Shown here: positions 17,915 to 26,298 of the stretch, piece after piece
How the letters are laid out: each line of letters begins with the position of its first letter
How positions within the stretch are numbered: the first letter of the stretch is position 1
Assembly (NCBI GenBank): GCA_003148945.1
Contig: QGGY01000003.1
Location: forward strand, 248,001-312,000
Length of the DNA stretch: 64,000 bases
Direction: 5' to 3'
DNA from: Murimonas intestini
GTDB taxonomy: Bacteria; Bacillota; Clostridia; Lachnospirales; Lachnospiraceae
Translations under genes and position numbers: made by a program
The notes under the pieces: model-generated
What the model saw: the letters and a program-made list of their open reading frames with translations, nothing else
What the model was told of the DNA's origin: nothing
The model's database searches: none

Positions 17915-19066
17915 ATGAGAAAAGGAGCATTTGCAACAGGTGTATACCGTAATATTTTTGCAGAAATGGGGTATGACGAACAAGAGGTTGAAAAACGAAA
18001 AGAAGAAATTTTTCATACCCTGTTTTATGGGAATGAGGAAGAACGTATTTACCATCCGGTGGGAAGTGACATGGGATATATTGAAGATACAGGGAATCAT
18101 GATGTGAGGACAGAAGGAATGTCATATGGCATGATGATGTGTGTCCAGATGGATAAGAGAGAAGAATTTGACCGTCTGTGGAATTGGGCTAAGACTTATA
18201 TGTATATGGAAGATGGGGAAAATGCAGGATATTTTGCATGGTCATGCCGGACAGATGGAAGTAAGAATGCCCATGGGGCAGCACCGGATGGAGAAGAATT
18301 TTTTGCCATGGCATTATTCTTTGCATCACACAGATGGGGAAACCGGAAAGGAATTTATCACTACAGCAGGGAAGCACAAGAAATTCTACATGCTTGTATA
18401 CATAAGGGTGAAAATGGCGAGGAAGGACGTGCCATGTGGGATACACAAAATTATCTGATCCGTTTTGTGACTGATGTGGATTTTTCTGACCCCTCCTACC
18501 ACTTGCCTCATTTCTATGAACTGTTTGGACTGTGGGCTGAGGAAAATGACAGATTATTTTTTAAAAAGGCGGCAGCGGCAAGCCGTGCATATCTGAAGAG
18601 TGCGTGTCATCCTGTTACAGGGTTATGTGCAGAATATGCGGAATTTGACGGCACACCATACGAGTCTGATGGAAAGATGTGGGGAGGCCGCCACGACTGG
18701 TATTATAGTGATGCATACCGCACGGTAGCAAATATTGCCCTTGATTATCAGTGGTTTGCAGCAGATGAATGGGAAAAACAGGAGGCGGAAAACGTCCAGA
18801 AATTCTTTTGTGAAACCCTGGATGAGAAGGACAGAGATGGGGTTTATCTCACTGACGGCACAGTGCTTAAAGAGAAGGCGCTGCACCCGACTGCAGTCAT
18901 TTCTGTAAATGCTCAGGCCAGTCTGGCCGCCGGTGGGAAAAATGCCGTTTCCTGCGTGCAGGCGTTTTGGAATACACCTCTGCGCACCGGAGACAGAAGA
19001 TACTATGATAACTGCCTGTATTTTTTTGCGTTTTTGGCGCTTAGCGGAAATTATAGGATCTATTAA
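17915..19066 (+). CDS. rex: GH8 reducing-end xylose-releasing exo-oligoxylanase
   Basis: Predicted to remove single xylose units from the reducing end of xylo-oligosaccharides inside the cell. The 383-aa length and lack of signal peptide fit the Rex group of GH8 rather than secreted endo-xylanases. E67 in the motif RTEGMSYGMM corresponds to the catalytic acid. The GGRHDWYYSDAYR segment (about 249-261) carries the aspartates expected near the base. GGAGGA at 17904 is five bases before the start. It is followed by GH43 after 70 bp and then by the ABC transporter and GH39, a coherent xylo-oligosaccharide set. The start of the transcript is not clear in the 230-bp upstream gap. Confidence 0.9.
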   Translation: MRKGAFATGVYRNIFAEMGYDEQEVEKRKEEIFHTLFYGNEEERIYHPVGSDMGYIEDTGNHDVRTEGMSYGMMMCVQMDKREEFDRLWNWAKTYMYMEDGENAGYFAWSCRTDGSKNAHGAAPDGEEFFAMALFFASHRWGNRKGIYHYSREAQEILHACIHKGENGEEGRAMWDTQNYLIRFVTDVDFSDPSYHLPHFYELFGLWAEENDRLFFKKAAAASRAYLKSACHPVTGLCAEYAEFDGTPYESDGKMWGGRHDWYYSDAYRTVANIALDYQWFAADEWEKQEAENVQKFFCETLDEKDRDGVYLTDGTVLKEKALHPTAVISVNAQASLAAGGKNAVSCVQAFWNTPLRTGDRRYYDNCLYFFAFLALSGNYRIY

Positions 19067-19136
19067 ACTATTGAAGCAGGAAATACAAAAAGAGGGCTAT
19101 GCCTTTCAGATTGAAACGTTCAGGAGGATTTTATAA

Positions 19137-20687
19137 ATGAATACAGATATCAATCCGATTATTAAACTGGATTATCCTGACCCGGATGTCATACGGGTGG
19201 GGGACACTTATTTCATGGTTTCTACAACAATGCATTTTATGCCGGGATGCGAGATACTGCGGTCATATGATCTGGTGAACTGGGAACATGTTTGTTATGT
19301 ATATGAGACTCTGGATGGCACGCCCGGGCAGCGCCTTTCAGATGATGAATCGATCTATGGAAAAGGGATGTGGGCAGCCTGCATACGTTTCCATGAGGGA
19401 AAATTTTATATATGCTTTGTGGCAAATGATACCCATAAAACATATTTATTTACAGCAGAAAATATAGAGGGGCCATGGGAAAAACATTTTATTGAAGGAT
19501 TTTACCATGACAGTTCGCTGCTGTTCGATGATGACGGAAACGTTTATATTGTATACGGAAATAAAGACATTTGGATAACACAGCTGAAAGAGGATCTGTC
19601 CGCTCCAAAGCCCGGCGGCCTGAACCGGATTATTATAAGCGATGAAGGCCATCCGGGGCTGGGGTATGAGGGATCACATATCTATAAGATCAATGGAAGG
19701 TATTATGTTTTTCTGATCCACTCCAGGCGGGACCGGTGGTTTAGGACAGAGGCGTGTTTTTCAGCAGAATCGTTAGAAGGGAAATTTACAGGCAAAGATG
19801 TTCTGGAAGACGACAGGGGCTACTGCGGCCAGGGAGTTGCCCAGGGAGGGATTGTGGATACGCCGTGGGGAGACTGGTATGCCGTGCTTTTTCAGGATCA
19901 CGGCGCGGTTGGCAGGATACCTGTGCTGATGCCCGTAACCTGGAAAAATGACTTCCCCGTTTTTGGAACGGAGGGGAAAGTCCCGGGAAAGGTATCAGTT
20001 ACCAGTACAAGACCCGGATATGCATATAAGCCTCTGACAGGAAGTGATGATTTTTATTATAGTCCTGGTGCGGACGGAAAAATCCGGCCGGATGCGAAAT
20101 GGCAGTTTAACCATGAACCTGCGGAGAGTGCATATAAGTTGGACGGACAGAGCGGAACGTTCGAAATAACAGTATCAAAAATCTGTAAAAACCTTACCCA
20201 GGCGCCAAATACCCTTACACAGAGGATGTGTTTTCCTGCCTGCAGTGCAGAGGTAACGATAGATGCAGGAAATTTGTCAGAGGGCGATTATGCGGGACTT
20301 TGTGTTTTACAGGGCTGTTATGCTATGGCAGCCCTCACCCGCAGAAAAGGCAGGCTGTGGATCGTGATGCAGTCCAGAGAAGCGGAGAATGCATCTTTAG
20401 AGGCCATGGAACCTGATCTTTCATCAGGGATGGAGTGGGAGGCAGTGCAGATAGAGGGAGATACAGTGAGGATAAAGGTGACGGCGGACTTTGGCCATAT
20501 GAAGGATGAGGCTGTGTTTTATTATCAGAAGAACGGACAGTTTATACCAATTGGGCCAGCACATAAATTGTATTTTAAGATGGATCATTTTACTGGCTCC
20601 AGGGTGGGTCTTTTCTGCTATGGTACCATGACATTGGGAGGAAAGGCATATTTCAGCCGTTTTGTGTATGGAGCCGGCAGAGAGTAG
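19137..20687 (+). CDS. GH43 family beta-xylosidase / alpha-arabinofuranosidase
   Basis: Predicted intracellular glycosidase with the five-bladed propeller of GH43 (about 1-300) and a C-terminal beta-sandwich (about 320-516). The catalytic triad can be seen: D15 in YPDPDV (base), the Asp in HDSSLLFDDDG (pKa modulator) and the Glu in YEGSHIYKI (acid). A strong GGAGG is nine bases before the ATG. It lies between GH8 and a sugar-binding lipoprotein, so beta-xylosidase activity on xylo-oligosaccharides is the most likely role, but arabinofuranosidase activity is common in the family and is not excluded. Confidence 0.9.
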   Translation: MNTDINPIIKLDYPDPDVIRVGDTYFMVSTTMHFMPGCEILRSYDLVNWEHVCYVYETLDGTPGQRLSDDESIYGKGMWAACIRFHEGKFYICFVANDTHKTYLFTAENIEGPWEKHFIEGFYHDSSLLFDDDGNVYIVYGNKDIWITQLKEDLSAPKPGGLNRIIISDEGHPGLGYEGSHIYKINGRYYVFLIHSRRDRWFRTEACFSAESLEGKFTGKDVLEDDRGYCGQGVAQGGIVDTPWGDWYAVLFQDHGAVGRIPVLMPVTWKNDFPVFGTEGKVPGKVSVTSTRPGYAYKPLTGSDDFYYSPGADGKIRPDAKWQFNHEPAESAYKLDGQSGTFEITVSKICKNLTQAPNTLTQRMCFPACSAEVTIDAGNLSEGDYAGLCVLQGCYAMAALTRRKGRLWIVMQSREAENASLEAMEPDLSSGMEWEAVQIEGDTVRIKVTADFGHMKDEAVFYYQKNGQFIPIGPAHKLYFKMDHFTGSRVGLFCYGTMTLGGKAYFSRFVYGAGRE

Positions 20688-20872
20688 AACGCTGTCCCAC
20701 ATGTATAATTTCCCCTGATTTTATATATGCTTTGTCCGGTTGTTAATTCAGCCCAATACAGTAAAATAAAAGCATAAATAAATGAATCAGGAGATGGCTG
20801 GCAGGAGAAAATGAGAGACTTATGAGAAGGCAGGGGCGGCCGTTTTCCGGAGAAAATCAAGGAGGAAAAAGA

Positions 20873-22645
20873 ATGAAATTCAGAAAGGTGGCAGCAGTGC
20901 TGCTCGCAGCTGCGATGACAGCATCCATGATGTCAGGCTGCGGAAAGTCAGCAGAGATTGGAGCATCATCTGCAAAAGAATCATCAGATGCAGCAGAGCA
21001 GACAAACGATGAAGCAAAAGCGGAAGAGGAAGCAACAGCAGGGGCAGAGGAACTGGATGCTGTTAAGACAAGCAGCGCAGGGGAGGATGTTAAGGAATTT
21101 ACAGCATTTTTCGCAGTCCCCGGAGATGAACTGAATGATGATAATGAAATACAGCAGAAGATAGCAGAAATTACAGGCGCCAAGGTGAAAGAGACCTGGC
21201 TGACAGGGCAGACTGCGGAGGAAGCAGTAGGAACACTGATTGCAGGCGGCGAGTACCCGGATTTTATAGATGGCAGCGATGGAACAGCACAGCTGTATGC
21301 GGCAGGTGCATTAGTGGCGTTGGATGATTACCTGGATAATTATCCGAACCTGAAAAATTTCTGGTCAGAGGAAGAGTGGGATAAGGTACGCCAGGACGAC
21401 GGCCATATCTACTGGATCCCTCAGTTCGGAAATCCGTATGAAGAAGATATGACGGCTACTCCGGCAGAGGCGTTTTGGATCCAGACAAGGGTATTGAAGT
21501 GGGATAATTATCCTGAAATCAAAACGCTTGACCAATACTTCGATCTGATTGAAAGGTACAATGAAGCAAATCCTGTGATGGAGGACGGCACATCCAATAT
21601 ACCATATACAATCCTCTGTGATGACTGGAGATATTTCTGCCTGGAGAATCCGCCGCAGTTTTTGGATGGATATCCAAATGACGGATCTGTCATTGTAAAT
21701 GTGGAGGACAAAAAGATTGTAGATTATAATACTACTCCAACGGCAAAGGCATACTTCCAGAAACTGAATGAAGAATTCCAGAAAGGTATTGTGGATCCGG
21801 AATCATTTACCCAGTCCTATGATGAATACATAGCTAAACTTTCAAGCGGAAGAGTTTTGGGAATGGTAGACCAGGCATGGCAGTTCCAGAATGCGATGGA
21901 TACACTTAAGCAGCAGGGACTGGAAAGCCAGGGATGCAGTTATGTCCCGCTGGCATTAACGATCAGCGAAGATTTAACACCGCAGTATATGTCAGAACCG
22001 GCTATTAATGTGGCAAATGGAGTTGGGATTACAGTGAGCTGTGAGGACGTGGAAGGTGCACTGCAGTTCCTGAATGATATACTGGAGCCTGAGGTGAGGA
22101 TATTAAGAAGCTGGGGAATAGAAGGTGTGGATTATGAAGTTGGAGATGACGGTATTTTCTACAGGACAGATGAAGAGTGGGCAAAGTCTACAAACAGCGC
22201 TTATAAAGCATCACACGGGTGTGCATACTCTTACCTGCCTAATTATACAGGACTGCTGGCAGACAAGATAAATACCTCTGATCCGAAAGAACAGCCAAGC
22301 GAATTTATAAAGAGTCTTCCTTCTGATACCCAGGAATGTCTGAAAGCGTATGGATGTGAGACATATGTTGACATGATGGGCGGAATTGCTCCGGTGCCTG
22401 GCCCGTGGTTCCCAATGTATTCCTATTCAAATACGATGACTACAGCGACAGCTGGCGGTACTGCCTGGACCAAGATGGGTGAGATCAAACATGAATATCT
22501 TCCTAAAGTGGTAATGGCTGAAGACTTTGAACAGGGATGGAGTGAATATCTTGATGTTTATGCAGGGTGTCAGCCTGAAGACTTCCTGAGCGAGATGCAG
22601 GAAGAATTAGACCGCCGGATTGAAAACGCAGCAAAATATCAATAG
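20873..22645 (+). CDS. Extracellular sugar-binding lipoprotein of CUT1 ABC transporter (SBP1)
   Basis: Captures an oligosaccharide at the cell surface for the two permeases that follow. The 590-aa precursor has a lipoprotein signal with lipobox MSGC (Cys about residue 24) and then a tether of about 45 residues rich in Ala, Glu and Ser before the folded domain beginning EFTAFFAVPGDE. The start at 20873 is set by AAGGAGG at about 20860; an ATG 17 codons upstream would put residues before the signal peptide. It is closely related along its whole length to SBP2 at 29823. The genomic context suggests xylo-oligosaccharides. No ATPase gene is nearby. Confidence 0.9.
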   Translation: MKFRKVAAVLLAAAMTASMMSGCGKSAEIGASSAKESSDAAEQTNDEAKAEEEATAGAEELDAVKTSSAGEDVKEFTAFFAVPGDELNDDNEIQQKIAEITGAKVKETWLTGQTAEEAVGTLIAGGEYPDFIDGSDGTAQLYAAGALVALDDYLDNYPNLKNFWSEEEWDKVRQDDGHIYWIPQFGNPYEEDMTATPAEAFWIQTRVLKWDNYPEIKTLDQYFDLIERYNEANPVMEDGTSNIPYTILCDDWRYFCLENPPQFLDGYPNDGSVIVNVEDKKIVDYNTTPTAKAYFQKLNEEFQKGIVDPESFTQSYDEYIAKLSSGRVLGMVDQAWQFQNAMDTLKQQGLESQGCSYVPLALTISEDLTPQYMSEPAINVANGVGITVSCEDVEGALQFLNDILEPEVRILRSWGIEGVDYEVGDDGIFYRTDEEWAKSTNSAYKASHGCAYSYLPNYTGLLADKINTSDPKEQPSEFIKSLPSDTQECLKAYGCETYVDMMGGIAPVPGPWFPMYSYSNTMTTATAGGTAWTKMGEIKHEYLPKVVMAEDFEQGWSEYLDVYAGCQPEDFLSEMQEELDRRIENAAKYQ

Positions 22646-22658
22646 CAGGATTTATGCG

Positions 22659-22691
22659 GGCAGCCGGAGTGCAGTGGCATTTCTGGCTGCC
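22659..22691 (+). promoter_or_regulatory. Intercistronic hairpin between SBP1 and its permeases
   Basis: GGCAGCC and GGCTGCC form a seven-bp stem without a U-tract in the 115-bp gap after the SBP1 stop. Such stems often protect the binding-protein message and lower downstream expression; that role is inference. Confidence 0.45.
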
Positions 22692-22760
22692 TGTACTATG
22701 CAGATATTTGTCAGATGCGGTGAGCTGTGAAAAAGCGGCGGGAAGAGGAAAGGAGAGCAT

Positions 22761-23705
22761 ATGGCTTCAAAAGCAGAGAAGGTGAAATCACCTGTTAAAA
22801 AATTTGACTGGAAAGAATTTAAAAGGCAGAAGGTATTAATGATCTGGGCGGCGTTATTTGTAATATACGGAATTATATTCTGCTATCTGCCGTTAGCCGG
22901 ATGGGTAATGGGATTTCAGAACTATACGCCTAAGAACGGGCTTCTTCACTCCGAGTTTATAGGCCTGGACAAATTCCGGCAGCTGTTTTCCGATACTACT
23001 TTTTTAAGAGTAATCAGAAATACGCTTGCAATGGGCGTTATGAACCTGGTATTTACGTTCGTGGCTGCCATAGGCTTCGCCATTCTGTTAAATGAAATAG
23101 TCTCAAAGGGAGGGAAGAAGACTGTACAGACCATATCTTATCTGCCTCATTTCCTTTCCTGGATCGTTGTTACCGGTATCCTGCATGATATTTTGTCCGG
23201 GACTGGTATCGTCAATGAACTGCTGCTAAAGGCAGGTATCCTGAGCCAGCCGCTGAATTTTTTTGCTCATCCGAAGTACTTCTGGTGGATCGTAGCAGCT
23301 GCAAATGTCTGGAAAGAGACTGGCTGGAACGCGATTATATATCTTTCAGCGATCACCTCTATAGATCCTTGTCTGTATGAGGCGGCATCTATCGATGGCG
23401 CAGGGCGCTGGGCTAAAATCAGGAATATCATTTTGCCGGGGATTAAGCCGACTATTATGATCCTGCTGCTGATGAATGTAGGCAATGTCCTGAATGCCGG
23501 ATTTGAAGTGCAGTATCTGCTGGGCAATGGGCTTGTACAGAGCGTGTCCCAGACGATAGATATCTATGTCCTGAAATGGGGCATCAGCCAGAACGATTTT
23601 GCAATCGGTACTGCGGCAGGCATATTCAAGAGTTTTGTAAGTATCATTCTGATCGTGATAGCAAATCAGATTGCAAAACGCAGTGGTGAAGAGAGCCTGT
23701 TCTAA
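22761..23705 (+). CDS. ABC transporter permease, LplB type
   Basis: Inner membrane subunit of the sugar importer. The 314-aa protein has six hydrophobic segments and the EAA loop LYEAASIDGAGRWAKIRNIILPGI (residues about 212-235), which contacts the ATPase. A basic N-terminal tail precedes the first segment. AAAGGAGAG sits just before the ATG. The second permease starts 12 bp after its stop, as is usual for LplB/YtcP pairs of the CUT1 family. Confidence 0.92.
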   Translation: MASKAEKVKSPVKKFDWKEFKRQKVLMIWAALFVIYGIIFCYLPLAGWVMGFQNYTPKNGLLHSEFIGLDKFRQLFSDTTFLRVIRNTLAMGVMNLVFTFVAAIGFAILLNEIVSKGGKKTVQTISYLPHFLSWIVVTGILHDILSGTGIVNELLLKAGILSQPLNFFAHPKYFWWIVAAANVWKETGWNAIIYLSAITSIDPCLYEAASIDGAGRWAKIRNIILPGIKPTIMILLLMNVGNVLNAGFEVQYLLGNGLVQSVSQTIDIYVLKWGISQNDFAIGTAAGIFKSFVSIILIVIANQIAKRSGEESLF

Positions 23706-23716
23706 GGAGGATGAAA

Positions 23717-24640
23717 ATGAAAAAATCAAGTAAAGATGATATCAATATAAAGCCGCCCAAATATAAAACAAGTGTGGGAAGCAAGATTTTTACTGTCTGC
23801 AATGTTATTTTCATGATTTTATTTGTGACAGTCACTTTGTATCCGGTACTGAATACGCTCGCAATCTCGTTTAATGACGGTGTGGACGCACTCAGGGGAG
23901 GCATTTATATCTGGCCCAGAAAGTGGTCATTGCAGAATTATATTACTGTATTGCAAAAGGATAACCTTCTGACAGGAGCCTATATATCTGTCGCAAGAAC
24001 AGTCTTAGGCACGGTACTGGCGCTGGCGGCTAATGCCCTGCTGGCATTTATTGTGAGCCGGAAAAGATTTTTGTTTAAAAACCAGCTGTCCCTGTTCTGG
24101 GTTATTACCATGTATGTGAATGGAGGGATGATACCTGTCTTCCTTCTGTACAAAAATCTGCATTTGACGAACAGCTTTTGGGTATATGTCATACCCGGAA
24201 TGGTCAGTGCGTTCAATATGCTGGTGATGAGGACTTATATGCAGGGAATTCCTGACAGCCTGGAAGAATCAGCTCAGCTGGACGGGGCAGGATATATGAC
24301 TATTTTCGCCAGGATCATATCGCCGCTGTGTAAACCGGTGTATGCTACAGTTGCCTTATTTATCGCTGTGGGCCAGTGGAATTCCTGGTTTGATGCGATG
24401 CTGTACAACAGGATGAGTTCTCAGTATACGACTCTGCAGTATGAATTGATGAAACTGCTTTCATCAGTTACAAATCAAAGCGCCAGCGCTGAGACAATGA
24501 AAAATGTTGCCAATGCAGTCACTCCCACATCAGTGCGTGCGGCAGCCACGATCATCACAATGCTTCCCATCGTCTGTCTGTATCCATTTCTGCAGAGATA
24601 TTTTGTGGCAGGTCTGACCATCGGAGGGGTAAAAGAATAA
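23717..24640 (+). CDS. ABC transporter permease, YtcP type
   Basis: Second membrane subunit of the importer. The 307-aa protein has six predicted membrane segments and an EAA-like loop LEESAQLDGAGYMTIFARII. The C-terminus reads FVAGLTIGGVKE, typical of this subfamily. The ATG at 23717 is preferred over 23711 because AAGGAGG ends at 23710 and would be too close to the first ATG. Its stop overlaps the GH39 start by one base. Confidence 0.92.
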   Translation: MKKSSKDDINIKPPKYKTSVGSKIFTVCNVIFMILFVTVTLYPVLNTLAISFNDGVDALRGGIYIWPRKWSLQNYITVLQKDNLLTGAYISVARTVLGTVLALAANALLAFIVSRKRFLFKNQLSLFWVITMYVNGGMIPVFLLYKNLHLTNSFWVYVIPGMVSAFNMLVMRTYMQGIPDSLEESAQLDGAGYMTIFARIISPLCKPVYATVALFIAVGQWNSWFDAMLYNRMSSQYTTLQYELMKLLSSVTNQSASAETMKNVANAVTPTSVRAAATIITMLPIVCLYPFLQRYFVAGLTIGGVKE

Positions 24641-26142
24641 TGAAAAAAGAATATAAGATTGATGAAACGGCGGCATGCCAATTTAAAAACAGGGCAGGGT
24701 ATTGTGTGGGAACAGGACGCATGGGACTTGCTCTTCAAAAGGAATACCAAGAACAGCTAAAGCTGGTACAGGAGCATATAGGCTTTAAATATATAAGAGG
24801 TCATGGAATTTTCTCTGATGATATGGGTATCTATCAGGAATATGAGGATGAGAATGGAAAAATCATACCCGAATATAACTTTACATATCTGGATAGGGTA
24901 ATGGACTCCTATCAGGAGATGAAGATCAAACCATTTCTTGAATTAGGTTTTATGCCGCAGAAAATGGCAGGCGGAGAGCAGACAGTCTTTTATTGGAGAG
25001 GTAATGTGACCCCGCCTAAATCCTATAAGGCCTGGACAGACATGGTACAGGCTGTGCTGAACCATTTAATAGAACGCTATGGCAGGGATGAGGCAGTGAG
25101 CTGGCCCATCGAAGTATGGAATGAACCAAATCTCTCCATTTTTTGGAAAGATGCGGATATGGAGGAGTATTTCAGCCTGTTCAGACATACTTTCAGGGCT
25201 GTGAAAGAGGTGGATGAACAGTTTCAGGTAGGTGGCCCCTCTATCTGCGGTGTGGATGATGTAAATTGGCTCAGGCAATTTCTGGATTATTGCAGCCGGA
25301 ATAACCTGATGCCGGACTTCTTCACCCGTCACCACTATATGTGGAGTGAACCTGTAAAAGAAGGCCGTTACAGCTACGGAAAACTGCGTGATCCACAGGA
25401 GGCCATGGAAGAATTAAAGGTTTCCAGGACAATTATTGACAGCTTCAGACAATACCAGAATCTTCCCATGTATATTACTGAGTTTAATACTTCTTATTCT
25501 CCGGACAGCCCGGTACATGATTCTGTCCAGAATGCTTCTTATGTGGCGTGGCTTTTGTCCAGGATGGGAGAAGTCTGTGACGGATATTCTTATTGGACAT
25601 TCGGAGATGTTTTTGAAGAAAACGGAGTGCCGTTTTCACAATTCCATGGCGGTTTTGGCCTTGTGGCAAACGGAGCAGTTCCCAAACCTTCTTTTTGGGT
25701 CTTTGCATTTTTTAAGAATCTTCAGGGGCGTCGTGTCCATCTGTCTGATGAAGCTGTGGTTGTGCAAAAAGAGGACGGAAGTTATTGCGGTGTGGCCTGG
25801 AATTTGTCGTTTGGCAAGCAGGAGCCGCTGGATATCGAATTAGCTTTGCCCTGTAAGCCAGGAGCAAACTTCTGCTTTTTGCAGAAATTAGTGGATGAAG
25901 AGCATGGGAACCCGGTAAAGCTATGGCATGATATGGGGGAACCTTCCAATCCTTCAAAAGAGCAGCTTGCTTTATTGAGAGAGGGCGCAGCTCCGTGGCT
26001 GCTGACAAAAAGGCTGGCGGAAGAGGAAGGGTATGTAACTGCTGCCCTTCATTTAAAACAGGATGCAGTTGTGTACTTTGAATTAAGAGAGACAGAGGTC
26101 TGCAGTGACAGAGGATACCACATTATTTCTCTAAATAAATAA
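24640..26142 (+). CDS. xynB: GH39 family beta-xylosidase
   Basis: Predicted retaining exo-beta-xylosidase acting in the cytosol on imported xylo-oligosaccharides. The 500-aa protein has the GH39 barrel with acid/base E162 in EVWNEPNL and nucleophile E281 in YITEFNTSYS, at nearly the same positions as in the Geobacillus XynB1 enzyme. The typical motifs YIRGHGIFSDD and YSYWTFGDVFEE are present. A beta-sandwich makes up the last ~150 residues. The gene overlaps the permease stop by one base, so it is translated with the transporter. Confidence 0.93.
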   Translation: MKKEYKIDETAACQFKNRAGYCVGTGRMGLALQKEYQEQLKLVQEHIGFKYIRGHGIFSDDMGIYQEYEDENGKIIPEYNFTYLDRVMDSYQEMKIKPFLELGFMPQKMAGGEQTVFYWRGNVTPPKSYKAWTDMVQAVLNHLIERYGRDEAVSWPIEVWNEPNLSIFWKDADMEEYFSLFRHTFRAVKEVDEQFQVGGPSICGVDDVNWLRQFLDYCSRNNLMPDFFTRHHYMWSEPVKEGRYSYGKLRDPQEAMEELKVSRTIIDSFRQYQNLPMYITEFNTSYSPDSPVHDSVQNASYVAWLLSRMGEVCDGYSYWTFGDVFEENGVPFSQFHGGFGLVANGAVPKPSFWVFAFFKNLQGRRVHLSDEAVVVQKEDGSYCGVAWNLSFGKQEPLDIELALPCKPGANFCFLQKLVDEEHGNPVKLWHDMGEPSNPSKEQLALLREGAAPWLLTKRLAEEEGYVTAALHLKQDAVVYFELRETEVCSDRGYHIISLNK

Positions 26143-26163
26143 AACGGGGATTCCCTGGTAAGG

Positions 26164-26194
26164 TTAAGTTATGATATGATATGCTGTATATAAT
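26164..26194 (+). promoter_or_regulatory. Tentative promoter for the first kinase-regulator-SBP cassette
   Basis: A perfect TATAAT lies at 26189-26194. The best upstream match, TTAAGT at 26164-26169, has a long 19-bp spacer. A repeat half-copy begins eight bases downstream of the -10. Confidence 0.3.
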
Positions 26195-26201
26195 GATCCA
26201 G

Positions 26202-26236
26202 CAGGCCTGTGCATTTGCTGCACAGGCCTGTTGAAC
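26202..26236. repeat. Half-copy of the short-form intergenic repeat
   Basis: CAGGCCTGTGCA and its exact complement form a 12-bp stem with a five-base loop, followed by TTGAAC. It matches the right half of the 8645-8776 element, with a C/T change on one arm matched by G/A on the other. It lies in the presumed leader of the kinase gene. Confidence 0.65.
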
Positions 26237-26298
26237 ATGATGTAAGAACGCAGAAATCGATGAGTTATCTGAGCAGCAGTGAGGCCGGAGGGAGAGAC

